The notes beneath the pieces are model-generated. The model made no database searches, had not been told where the DNA came from, and saw only the letters and a list, made by a program, of their open reading frames with translations. A stretch of 64,000 bases of DNA from JANYJZ01 sp964523395. Its GTDB lineage: Bacteria > Bacteroidota > Ignavibacteria > UBA10030 > SZUA-254. Shown here in pieces: positions 37,401 to 46,100 of this stretch. Position 1 is the stretch's first letter; each line of letters opens with the position of its first letter. The stretch lies in NCBI GenBank assembly GCA_964523395.1, contig CAZFXS010000001.1, positions 1-64,000 of the forward strand, given 5' to 3'. The position numbers and the translations under genes were made by a program.

Positions 37401-40400
37401 GATCAGATGTAGTTGCGGTGCCCTCATCCGAATCCCCGGCGATATCTTCCCTTGAAAATGATTCACCCATCAGCACAGTGAGTGACGGTGCACAGGTCTG
37501 GCAGATCCGCGTCAGGGATGGTGGTATCGCGGCTCCTGACGGAGACAGTTTCCCGACGGAGCTGATTGCGCTTGTGCTGAATCAGGGCGCGTCGAATCAG
37601 GTGAGCGACTGGTCGCAGGCCATTCAGGATGCGTCGCTGTTTGACGGTTCGACTTTTATTACCAACGCTACAATTAACCCAACCTCAATTAGTTTCAGCG
37701 GATTCAGCTTTAATGTCCCCGATAACGATTCCTCGACTCTTTCATTACGGATTTCATTGAATAATCCGCTTGGCACAGGTGTTGCGGATAATCAGCATTT
37801 TGAGTTCGCGCTGTCCGATGCAGATGTCACTGCAGGAAGTGTTGCTTCAAGTTCACAATTTGGTACGTTCTCATCTATTTCTTCGGATGAATCTCAAAAT
37901 GCTATTGATGTCGTTGCAACACAGTTGTCGTTTTCAACGCAACCGCAGAACAATCAAATTACCGGAGGAAATATCGCCCCGGTCTCGGTTGCGGCAACCG
38001 ATGCCAATGGCAATACGGATGCTGATTACGGAACCGGTGTGACTCTCTCTTCCGGAACGTTTACGCTAAGCTCAACCGATGTCGGCGGGTTGACGCACTC
38101 TCCGTCCTCCGGTGTGGCTTCGTGGACGAATCTTTCGTCTTCGGCATCCGGTACAGGAACAGTGCTTGCGAATTCCGGCATCCTCTCTCAGGGTACCAGC
38201 AGTCCGATAACAGTCTATCCCGCGACAGTCACTTCAGTCGCGAATGGAAACTGGTCAACCGGCGCGACGTGGGACCAGGGTTCACCTCCGCTTACGGCGC
38301 AGAGTGCTGTTATTGCGCATACGGTTACACTCACCGGCCCCTCTTCAGCCGCGAATGTTACAGTCAATTCAGGAGGAATACTTGACGCCGGCGCATTTGT
38401 ATTAACCGCATCCGGAGCGCTGACGTTAAACAGCGGCTCTGAGTTCCGCCAGGGCGGAAGTGTGCAATCCATTCCGGGTGCGACGCAAAGTTTTTCAATA
38501 AGCAGTACATACAGGTTCAACGGTACGCAAGCAGGATTGGCTAATATCAATTATCCCCAGTTCGGCAATCTGATCTGGGAGCCGGCTCCGACGACTTCCG
38601 GCACCTTCCAGAATGCCAACGGCTCGGCGCCATTCTATTTTGGAATAGTCGCAAACAGCATGACGATAAATCTTCAGGGCGGTTCACCTCAGGAAGTTTA
38701 TTTTGCCTCCGGAAATTCCGGTGCGCGGACTCATACGATTAACTCATTGACGATTAACAACACGAATTCTGTTGTTGTTCTTTCCAATGGCGGTGTGAGC
38801 ACAGGAGCGATAGCGAATATTTTCGTCAATACCATCACTATCAGTGCCGGCAAACTTCAGGGGTTGAGCTCGTCTCCCGGCAATACCGCGACATCAATGC
38901 TTACTGTGAGAGAGTTTTTCACGACAAGCGGGACGGGATTATGTGCGCTTGGGTCGGGGACAGGACAATATACACTTCGCCTGACTCCGCCGGCGATTCC
39001 GAGCAGTCCGCATCCGTTTTATCCGGGCACGGGCAATTCCTTCGGCAATGTGTGGGTAACCGGGTTGTGGGAATTGACCGGGGCCGACCTTAACATAGGA
39101 GCCGGATATACTTTTATCGATAGCGCCTATTTTGATTGTAATAACAGGATAATAACAGGTGGTGGAAATGTTGTTGTTGTCCCCGGCGCCGACTTTGTCA
39201 GCCGCTCCGCGGCGGGAATATCAGCTTCCGGAGCTACCGGTGATGTACAGGTAACGGGAACCCGGACATTCAGTACCGGTGGAAATTACCAGTACCAGGG
39301 TACTGTCCCTCAGCAAACCGGAACGGGACTGCCCTCGTCTGTTAATAGGCTTCGGATTGGCAACTCAACCGGCGTCACGCTCACATCGTCTACTGCCGTT
39401 GCAACCGCGCTAGAGATATTCGGCAATATTTTACACACGGGGCCCAACACGATAGAACTCGCTTTGGCTGGTTCCCTCACGCGATTCGGTAACGCGCATA
39501 TTCACGGCAACTTCAAGAAACATGTTTCCGTGTTGTCCGGGTCAGGAATCCAGGTCTGGCAAATAGGCGATGGAACAAATTATACCCCTGTGACCATTTC
39601 AGGGTCATCATTCTCAGGTAACTTTGATGTCACTGCGGCCGTGATTCCGGGCGAACATCCAAATATCGGCCTTTCAAATATCGATCCCGCCAAATCGGTG
39701 AACCGTTACTATTCACTGAATGGAACGTATGCGGGACCATATGACGCGACGTTTACTTTTGTGCCGGGTGATGTTGATGGTGGCGCGAGTACGTCAAACT
39801 TCATCGTCGGGAAATATAATTCACCGACATGGACAAGCCCAACCGTCGGGACAAAAACGGCAACAAGCACTCAGGTAACCGGCGTGACGTCGTTCAGCGA
39901 CTTCGCGATCGGCGAGCAGGAGATCCCTTCATTCACGATTGATGCCACCGCTTTTCCGAATGGTTCCATCAATCCTTCCGGCAGCATTGTTGTCAATAAC
40001 GGCAACGACCAGCAATTTACATTTACCCCAAACACCGGCTATCATGTCGACAGCGTTTTTGTGGATGGTGCCTATGTTGATTCCACGGTGAGTTACACAT
40101 TCTACAATGTTTCCGCGAGTCACACGATTGCCGTGGCATTCGCAATCAACACGTATACCATTACCGTAACACAAGGGGCAAACGGTGTCATCACTCCCGG
40201 AACAACTATTGTCACGCATGGCGGAAGCCAGGCATTCACCGTAACACCCAATACCGGTTATCACCTCGACAGTATGATGGTTGACGGGTTGAAGGTGGAT
40301 TCCACGACGAGTTATACATTTGTAAATGTCACCGCGAACCATTCCATCACCGCGCTCTTCAGCATCAATACCTACACACTGAATGTTGCTGTAGTCGGAA

Positions 40401-41968
40401 GCGGAACGGTTGATAAAGCGCCCGACCAGTTGACATACACTCACGGTTCCAATGTCCAGCTCACGCCGGACGAAGCGTTTGGCTGGAATTTCTCCGGCTG
40501 GAGCGGCGACGCGGGCGGGAATACTAATCCCTTAAATGTTCTCATGGATGGCAACAAGAATATCACCGCGACGTTTGTTGAAGATCCGGTATATCAGGCG
40601 GAGTACAGAAGCTTTTCGCCCGAGAGCCTTGCAGTGGATAAGGACAACAAAGGAAAGGTCGGCAAGTACGTCAAACGTAAGACGGACAAGGTGGATTTCA
40701 AATTCAGAATCAAAGCTCCGAAGAATTCTCCTGTTATATTGAACTTTTCCACTCTTGTTACCTGTGTGATCACCGAATTGGTTACCGGTGATACAATTCC
40801 TGGCGGTGTGCTCTCTGTTCCGCAAAAGGAATTTGCACCCTCGTCATGGGGTGATAGCGGTACGGTGTATGTGGTCACCGGCCGCGGGTACAAAGGAAAG
40901 CAGATTAAAACAAAATACAACTGGACCGTGGCACCGGCTGTCAAAGGTACGGTTGCTGATACTTCGTATTACTATAATGTCCCGCGCTTTCCAATGCCGA
41001 ATCGTGTGAATGCGATGTTCGAAACATTTGAACAGGGCGGATTCGCAGGCACATTGGGCTTGCTGGTCGGCAAGGACCGCACGCTCGACAGCGCGAAACA
41101 ATATGGCTGGCTCCTCTCCCCGAAGTATGGCGATGTTCTCAAATCGCTCTACGTGTCAAAGACTGCGACCCAGCATACGGGTCAGCCCCGTGGTATCGAC
41201 AAGTGGGTGACCACCAAGCCGATCCTGAAGCGCCAGAAATCATTGCCGCCCACGAAGCACAACAACAAACTCCTCGCGGAAATGATCGCCCTGAAGGTGA
41301 ATATTAGCGCAAGTGCGATGTCAAAGATTCCGCTGGGATTCGGCGAGCTGGTATATAACGATGGCGGGCCGAATCCGCTGAACGGACTGATGATAAAGGA
41401 AATTGCCGCTGTCGGTGATTCGCTCATGATGGGACGCTATGCTTCCGGTTCGCATGTCTTCGCCGATTCCGCGACGTTCGCGAACCTCTACGCTACGATT
41501 GATACCATCAACGATGCGTTTGAAGGGCCGCTAGACACTGTTGACTTTGCCGCAAAACTTCACTTTAAAGGTGCCAGAAAATTAATCGACGTACCATATC
41601 TTGAAGCAGGAAGCGCGAATCCGGCTGTCATTATTCCGATGGATGTTCCGCTTGCCGAAGCTCCTGTTGAGTTTGGCCTGTCGCAGAATTATCCCAATCC
41701 TTTCAACCCAACGACAACAATCAGGTTCGATCTGCCGCAGCCGGCTATCGTTACATTAATAGTATACAATATGCTTGGACAAGAGGTGGGAACTCTTCTT
41801 GATAAAGAAGAACTGGAAGATGGAATGCAGGAAATCACGTTCGATGCCCAGTCACTGGCGTCGGGTGTCTACTTCTACCGCATAGTTGCTGATGGTATTG
41901 CTGACGAGGATGAGGGGTTAACGGCTCAGATGTTTACTTCTGTCAGGAAGATGATGCTGGTGAAATAA
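34406..41968 (+). CDS. Giant modular T9SS cargo protein (2520 residues), adhesin-like, ends in module B
   Basis: ATG 34406 is preceded by AGAGGA and followed by a signal peptide (ALFILTTLLTCVLFSSHSSS). Order: a concanavalin/LamG-like domain (residues ~33-285; FLDNFNRSSLTTGAPTTYST, VSVRVTYNPTGDNWSLYVRD). A G8-like start (GNWNSTSTWEQSTNAGASW) leads into a long right-handed-helix-like region with SSTLIYNTGGTYGRGDEW. Then comes a ~270-residue segment shared with the next giant gene (VVAVPSSESPAISSLENDSP ... ASWTNLSSS). A second G8-like helix follows (GNWSTGATWDQGSPP). Three InlB-like 'bacterial repeat' units come next (ITVTQGANGVITPGTTIVTH ...). Module B is interrupted by a ~90-residue insert after YRSFSPESLAVDKDN. 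The sorting domain is NYPNPFNPTTTIRFDLP. Repetitive beta structure and length suggest a surface adhesin or matrix protein; no enzyme motif was found. About 850 C-terminal residues are shared with the gene at 51502. Confidence 0.87.
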   Translation: MKPPVSCSPRALFILTTLLTCVLFSSHSSSAQTQVFLDNFNRSSLTTGAPTTYSTTISAGDGGASINGSSFLEITNDASGAANANGFTYVSGLMSSYLAPFSSTLNTNTGVIEWTFNFRFNRTTNPAGFAAGAYGPAIILGSTSASFGTAGNGYAVVYGNTSTPDPIRLIRFTGGLSAGTLTTIISSGTSDIAAVNNYVSVRVTYNPTGDNWSLYVRDDGASAWSDPSTGVTSQKGSTTSDATYTGSSLSNFGFYWSYSTAAAQTDQFDNFKVTTTAVVLTQYRTAGSGNWNSTSTWEQSTNAGASWAAAGTTPTSSEDSIRILSGDTVTVTAAVSVDQVIVDAGGVLDNTVNALTVADGTGTDLTVDGTLITSNGIANNGLTQINGTFQINSGGFITGSPTYGSSSTLIYNTGGTYGRGDEWANTSGAGYPHHVTITNSTVLNHPNGSTAARAMGGNLTISSGSALYMDYGSPGPGSALTVEGNLTLLGSLSLGEANGRDLYLGGNWSNSGGTFTANNRAVLFQGTGTQTITNPGGESFPYLIVAKPSGNLVLNNAVTITGSAGSVLQLVNSGSIDLNSNDLMLDNDGGDILTDTGPCIISGGTVYFNGTKTVTSSSGGSLIIANAYLNDGVNFGSGLTTITSNLRVNAGGFVDTNPPTYDLNSVLTYYSGGTYGRGQEWSNINLNPGSPYHVVLNNNTQLDLGANSGSATARYVRGNLFIIIGSELTMNASGNEMTAGLYVDGDVSNDGTLTLSSLSGGDIHITGNYTQNSTYTPNGRAMIFGGAGTSTITGAGIVLDDLDADKGVALNLGSNITVNGTLNITSGTVNTGSDTLFLGPSGSLSEPGSGSIVHGNVQASRTISSTGANETFGNLGYEIEAVSVPVPGATTITRVTDVALSGEGNFSIKRSYDVSAATNTGVNLNIKFHYDDTATELNGSDESKLLLFRSPTGAAPWGEVGYTTRNTAGNYVTLNNVHQLSTWTAADSFNILGQPVVEGSDVVAVPSSESPAISSLENDSPISTVSDGAQVWQIRVRDGGIAAPDGDSFPTELIALVLNQGASNQVSDWSQAIQDASLFDGSTFITNATINPTSISFSGFSFNVPDNDSSTLSLRISLNNPLGTGVADNQHFEFALSDADVTAGSVASSSQFGTFSSISSDESQNAIDVVATQLSFSTQPQNNQITGGNIAPVSVAATDANGNTDADYGTGVTLSSGTFTLSSTDVGGLTHSPSSGVASWTNLSSSASGTGTVLANSGILSQGTSSPITVYPATVTSVANGNWSTGATWDQGSPPLTAQSAVIAHTVTLTGPSSAANVTVNSGGILDAGAFVLTASGALTLNSGSEFRQGGSVQSIPGATQSFSISSTYRFNGTQAGLANINYPQFGNLIWEPAPTTSGTFQNANGSAPFYFGIVANSMTINLQGGSPQEVYFASGNSGARTHTINSLTINNTNSVVVLSNGGVSTGAIANIFVNTITISAGKLQGLSSSPGNTATSMLTVREFFTTSGTGLCALGSGTGQYTLRLTPPAIPSSPHPFYPGTGNSFGNVWVTGLWELTGADLNIGAGYTFIDSAYFDCNNRIITGGGNVVVVPGADFVSRSAAGISASGATGDVQVTGTRTFSTGGNYQYQGTVPQQTGTGLPSSVNRLRIGNSTGVTLTSSTAVATALEIFGNILHTGPNTIELALAGSLTRFGNAHIHGNFKKHVSVLSGSGIQVWQIGDGTNYTPVTISGSSFSGNFDVTAAVIPGEHPNIGLSNIDPAKSVNRYYSLNGTYAGPYDATFTFVPGDVDGGASTSNFIVGKYNSPTWTSPTVGTKTATSTQVTGVTSFSDFAIGEQEIPSFTIDATAFPNGSINPSGSIVVNNGNDQQFTFTPNTGYHVDSVFVDGAYVDSTVSYTFYNVSASHTIAVAFAINTYTITVTQGANGVITPGTTIVTHGGSQAFTVTPNTGYHLDSMMVDGLKVDSTTSYTFVNVTANHSITALFSINTYTLNVAVVGSGTVDKAPDQLTYTHGSNVQLTPDEAFGWNFSGWSGDAGGNTNPLNVLMDGNKNITATFVEDPVYQAEYRSFSPESLAVDKDNKGKVGKYVKRKTDKVDFKFRIKAPKNSPVILNFSTLVTCVITELVTGDTIPGGVLSVPQKEFAPSSWGDSGTVYVVTGRGYKGKQIKTKYNWTVAPAVKGTVADTSYYYNVPRFPMPNRVNAMFETFEQGGFAGTLGLLVGKDRTLDSAKQYGWLLSPKYGDVLKSLYVSKTATQHTGQPRGIDKWVTTKPILKRQKSLPPTKHNNKLLAEMIALKVNISASAMSKIPLGFGELVYNDGGPNPLNGLMIKEIAAVGDSLMMGRYASGSHVFADSATFANLYATIDTINDAFEGPLDTVDFAAKLHFKGARKLIDVPYLEAGSANPAVIIPMDVPLAEAPVEFGLSQNYPNPFNPTTTIRFDLPQPAIVTLIVYNMLGQEVGTLLDKEELEDGMQEITFDAQSLASGVYFYRIVADGIADEDEGLTAQMFTSVRKMMLVK

Positions 41969-41983
41969 GTTTACACTGTAACA

Positions 41984-42004
41984 TCCGGCAGACTGTCTGT
42001 CGGA
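41984..42004 (+). terminator. Small hairpin after the giant gene
   Basis: TCCGGCAGA (41984-41992) pairs with TCTGTCGGA (41996-42004) with one G-U pair over a CTG loop. There is no T-run after it, so terminator function is uncertain; it may only stabilise the mRNA 3' end. Confidence 0.4.
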
Positions 42005-42021
42005 CAATACCACTGTTTATT

Positions 42022-42240
42022 AGATGCTTCGCCTCCGCTCAGCATATAGACCCTGAGCGAAGGCGAAGGGTCATGATTAGCTGCGAAGGCGAAGGGTCAA
42101 GGTTAAAAACGGATGCGAATGTTCAGAGTACACCAAAAGTGAGATTGTTGATTCCCGTTGATTGATATGTCTCATCCTTTCAGCATCTAGACCCTGAGCG
42201 AAGGCGAAGGGTCATGATTAGCTGCGAAGGCGAAGGGTCG
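42022..42240. repeat. Two copies of a palindromic repeat upstream of the GIY-YIG gene
   Basis: Copy 1 (42041-42099) and copy 2 (42182-42240) agree at 57 of 59 positions. Each contains GACCCTGAGCG...GCGAAGGGTC, then TCATGATTAGCT and a second, shortened GCGAAGGCGAAGGGTC. Copy 1 is preceded by an inverted arm, TTCGCCTCCGCTCAG (42028-42042), which can pair with CTGAGCGAAGGCGAA (42053-42067) with one mismatch. The rest of the 41969-42295 gap shows no gene. The repeat family continues downstream of the GIY-YIG gene. Confidence 0.85.
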
Positions 42241-42295
42241 AGGATGAGAGTAAACAGGAAAGTAAGATTATCGGTAACTGCAAAGGGAGGACCGG

Positions 42296-42619
42296 GTGGC
42301 AAAAGCCTGGGTATATATTCTGTATTGTTCAGATGGCACCTATTATGTGGGTAGCACAAACGATGTAACCAGACGCATCAAAGAACATCAAACCGGGTAC
42401 GGGTGCAAATATACCAATGTACGTCAGCCCGTTCTCTTGATGTTCACAGAAGAGTATGCAAGTGTGCGTGCGGCCAGAGCAGCTGAACGTCAAATAAAGG
42501 GATGGTCAAGAAAAAAGAAGGAGGCGCTTATTCTTGGTGATCGGGACACGTTGCATCAGCTTTCCCAATGTAGAAATATATCGCATTTCAGTATGAAGAT
42601 GAAGCAAAAAACGGTATAA
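42296..42619 (+). CDS. Small stand-alone GIY-YIG nuclease-family protein
   Basis: The start is GTG at 42296, five bases after AAAGGGAGG (42282-42290); 107 residues. Residues 1-85 are a single GIY-YIG domain: VYILYCSDGTYYVGSTNDVT holds the two motif halves (Y7, Y17-V18-G19). RRIKEH supplies the conserved arginine (R27) and H31, and AAERQIKGWSRKKKEALI supplies the metal-binding glutamate (E64). It resembles the UPF0213/YhbQ-like branch, proteins of 80-110 residues without an extra DNA-binding domain. The catalytic residues look intact. Unlike its neighbours it is cytoplasmic, short and starts with GTG. The gene is bracketed on both sides by copies of the same palindromic repeat, which suggests that gene and repeats moved together or that the nuclease acts on the repeats. 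That link is inference. Confidence 0.9.
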   Translation: MAKAWVYILYCSDGTYYVGSTNDVTRRIKEHQTGYGCKYTNVRQPVLLMFTEEYASVRAARAAERQIKGWSRKKKEALILGDRDTLHQLSQCRNISHFSMKMKQKTV

Positions 42620-42710
42620 TTGGGTGTGGCATAGCATTGTTCAATGCTTGGCCTTAGCCGACATTACCGATGTATGTATTGATACGTCCCCCCCGCGTTT
42701 GTCCTTCAAT

Positions 42711-42850
42711 GATGCTTCGCCTCCACTAACATTACTGATGTCGAGTCAGATGCTTCGCCTCCGCTCAGCATCTAGACCCTGAGCGAAGGCGAAGGGTCGA
42801 AGCAAGACGCGAAGGCGAAGGGTCAACATAAGCTGCAAAGGCGAAGGGTC
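42711..42850. repeat. Third copy and fragments of the palindromic repeat, downstream of the GIY-YIG gene
   Basis: A stray arm GATGCTTCGCCTCC lies at 42711-42724. The full copy (42748-42850) has GATGCTTCGCCTCCGCTCAG, CATCTAGACCC, the TGAGCGAAGGCGAAGGGTC arm, and then two more GCGAAGGCGAAGGGTC-like units ending at 42824 and 42850. The orientation is the same as that of the copies upstream of the GIY-YIG gene. Confidence 0.85.
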
Positions 42851-42915
42851 CGATTAAACCAAAGACGACATAACTGATTACAGCTGATTGACATTTCTCA
42901 TCATCACTGTATGAA

Positions 42916-42945
42916 GACCCTGAGCGAAGGCGAAGGGTCATGATT
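42916..42945. repeat. Fourth copy of the palindromic repeat
   Basis: GACCCTGAGCG...GCGAAGGGTC is followed by the TCATGATT extension, identical to the upstream copies until it diverges at 42946. Nothing gene-like is seen in the rest of the 42620-43185 gap. Minus-strand frames there are by-products of the repeats (they read TLRLRSGS). Confidence 0.8.
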
Positions 42946-43032
42946 TGACGCTGAGGAACTTCAGGAATGACATTTACAGGTTTAAAAAAGATGTTGCTCG
43001 TCAAATAACCATATCCTCCCATTGCTTTTCAG

Positions 43033-43066
43033 AAACCCCCGAATTCAAAGAAATCGGGGGTTTTTA
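43033..43066 (+). terminator. Intrinsic terminator before the tandem-repeat giant gene
   Basis: AAACCCCCGA (43033-43042) pairs perfectly with TCGGGGGTTT (43054-43063), and the T-run continues to 43065. It lies 414 bases after the GIY-YIG stop. It may once have served a gene ending ATGTTGCTCGTCAAATAA (42990-43007), which reads like the final 'MLLVK stop' of a sorting domain, so this could be a remnant of a lost or truncated T9SS gene. Confidence 0.85.
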
Positions 43067-43134
43067 TTTTCCTTCCGCGTAACGCTTATCACATCTAAAT
43101 TTCAACGGTTTTGATAGATTGTCCTTGCAAATCC

Positions 43135-43157
43135 TTCGCAAAATGACTGTTTGCGAA
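43135..43157. promoter_or_regulatory. Perfect 8-bp inverted repeat upstream of the giant gene
   Basis: TTCGCAAA (43135-43142) and TTTGCGAA (43150-43157) are perfect inverted copies separated by seven bases, ending 28 bases before the ATG at 43186. This would suit an operator for a dimeric regulator or a leader hairpin. No other support exists. Confidence 0.35.
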
Positions 43158-43185
43158 CGATGTACCGACTCTAATCAGGATCATT

Positions 43186-46100
43186 ATGAAATCATCCTTA
43201 ATTATCTCTTTACGAAAATTCTCACTCTGGTTCCTTTTCACATCTTTACTCTGTTCATTAACGTCCACCGCCTGGGCGCAATCAGCCGGTGATTTCCGGA
43301 CGCGGACGAACGGGGAATGGGATCTCCCGTTTACCTGGCAGCGGTTTGACGGAAGCGAATGGCGCGACACTTCAGTCTATCCGACAGCTGCTGACGGGGT
43401 CGTCACCATTCTCAACGGGCACACGGTTGAAGGCACGCTTTCAATAGCTGTTGATGAACTTATCATTGAAAATGGAGGCGCGCTTGAATTTGTTTCCGAT
43501 TCACTCACCGTTGCTGACGGACCGGGAACTGATGTCATTGTCAACGGTATCCTTTCGACAACAGGAGTGATTGTCAATAACGGACAAATGGAAATTAACG
43601 GCACCTTCAGGATCAATGCGAACGGGTTGGTGAACAATCAGCCTGTCTATGGAGCCGCATCGACTCTCGTGTACAATACCGGTGGGACATTTACCGTTGG
43701 CGATGAGTGGACGGGTACAGCTTCACCGGGCAATGTGACAATTCAGAACAGCACCGGTCTTATCATGCCGGCTGTGGATCTTGCAGTTCCCGGCAACATG
43801 GCGATTACATCAGGTACGCTGACGCTGAATGCCGGAGGGGGCAGCCTTGCTGTCGGCGGCGACTGGTCGGACAGCGGTTCGTTTGTGCCGAACGGCAGGA
43901 CTGTTCTCTTTAACGGAACGGGGGACCAGTTTATCAGCAATCCCTCGGGAGAAATATTTGACATTCTTGTCATTGACAAAACGGGAGGGACGCTTACCGC
44001 AAACAACGATATTACTGTTGCCGGTTCATCCGGTGATGTGCTTCGCATGCTCAATTCCGGCAATATTAATCTTGGCGGCAATAATCTTTTGCTCGAAAAT
44101 GACGGCGGGTCAATTCTTGTCGATGGCGGATTCCGTTCTATCGGCGGCGGCATTGTTCACTTCAATGGGGCAAAGTCCATTACGTCCTCCGGCGGTACGC
44201 TTCTTTTTCTTGAAAATACAGAACTGAACGACAGTGTGGATTTCGGCCCTGACGTTACGATTATCAACGTCAATCTTCGACTCAATGCCGGAGGATTTGT
44301 CAACACTAATCCTCCCGTCTACAATACAGGTTCGGTACTGACATATTATTCGGGCGGGATATACAATAGAGGATTGGAGTGGAGTACAACATCCGGTGCC
44401 GGATATCCTTACCACGTCGTCGTCAGTAACAATACCATACTCGATCTCGGCGCGAACGGCGGAAGCGCGATACCACGGCAGACTGCGGGCAACCTTTTTG
44501 TCATCTTCGGCGCCGAGCTTACGATGAACGGTGTCGGCAATGAAATGACTGCTCCCCTGACCGTTCTTGGCGATATGAGCAATGCCGGAATACTTACGCT
44601 CTCCGGCGCGCCCGGTGGTGACCTTTATGTCGGCGGGAATTTTTCCAACAACTTTACCTTCAACCCCAATGGGGCGGCGGTACTTTTGAACGGCACAGGC
44701 ACGCAGACAATTACTTCGCCGGGCGGCATTGTTTTTGACGGGCTTTCTGTGGACAACGCAACCGGGTCCGTTGATCTCGCGGACAATATTACGGTAAACG
44801 GACTGCTGACAATCATAAACGGTACGCTCAATACCGGCACGAACAAAGTAACGTTGGGCCCGGCAGGAAGTTTGTCTGAAGCAGGGAACGGGAACATTGT
44901 TCTTGGTACGGCTGAAGTGTCCCGTACCATAACAAGCAGTGGAAACGAGACATTCGGCAACATCGGTGTTGAGCTTGACCCGAATGCGGGTCCGTTTCCC
45001 GGCGCGACAACCGTGACACGCGTGACGGGGACGCCGCAAACCGGCGCGGGACATCAAGGCATTGACAGGTCGTATAACGTTTCCGCCGCCGTGAATACCG
45101 GCCTTGATGCGGATATGGTGTTTCATTACGATGATTCACCGGCAGAGCTTAACGGTCAGAATGAAAACACATTTGACCTCTTCCGTTCTACCGATAACGG
45201 TTCGACATGGTCTAATGAGAACGGAACCGTTGATACAGCGGCGAATACAGTCGCAAAAAATAATATCTCCGAGCTTTCGGTATGGACTATATCTGACGCT
45301 CAGCATCCGTTATTCTACATTACGTCCCTAACATCGGATGTGGTGGCAGTTCCCGCGTCTGAATCTTTAACCATTTCATCCCTTGAGAACGATACCCCCC
45401 TGTTAACGGCCACGGACGGCGAACAGGTGTGGCAGGTAAAGGTCCGCGACGGGGGCATCGCAGCCCCTGATTCAGACTCATTTCACACCGAGTTGATCGC
45501 GCTTGTGCTTCATCAGGGCGCTTCAAACGAAATTCCGGATTGGTCAGAAGCCGTTCTCAACGCTTCGCTGTTCTCCGGTTCGACGTTTATCGACAGCGGT
45601 AGTATCTCTTCTTCTTCCATTAGTTTCAGCGGATTCAGTTTCCCCGTGCCTGATAATGATTCATCGACACTCTCGCTCCGTATTTCGCTGAAGAATCCTT
45701 TAGGAAGCGGAGTGGCGGATAATCAGCACTTCCAGTTTTCACTAGGGGACTCCGATGTTACGGCCGGAAGTCCGACAACCAGCAGTCAGTTTGGTTCATT
45801 CGCTGAACAACTTTCAAATGCATCCCAAAATGCAATTGATGTCTCTGCAACCGGACTGGTTGTAACCACCCAGCCGCAAGACAGCCAGGTGGTCGGCCGG
45901 AATATCGCCCCCGTGACGGTAACAGCAAAAGACGCGAACGGAAACACCGACGCCGATTACTCCACGGGTGTAACACTTTCTTCGGGGACATTCTCGCTTG
46001 GCTCCACTGATGGCGGTGGTCTGACGCTGGTTCCGGTTTCGGGCGTGGCGTCGTGGACAAATCTTTCCTCTTCGACGTATGGATCAGGGACAATTCTCGC

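Noticed and set aside
42765..43022. 85-codon minus-strand frame near the GIY-YIG gene
   Set aside because: It is built from the palindromic repeats (TLRLRSGS translations) and has no independent coding signal.
44110..45126. 338-codon open frame on the minus strand inside the giant gene
   Set aside because: It lies wholly antisense to a gene with clear domains and sorting tail; composition is that of a shadow frame, with no motif or start signal.
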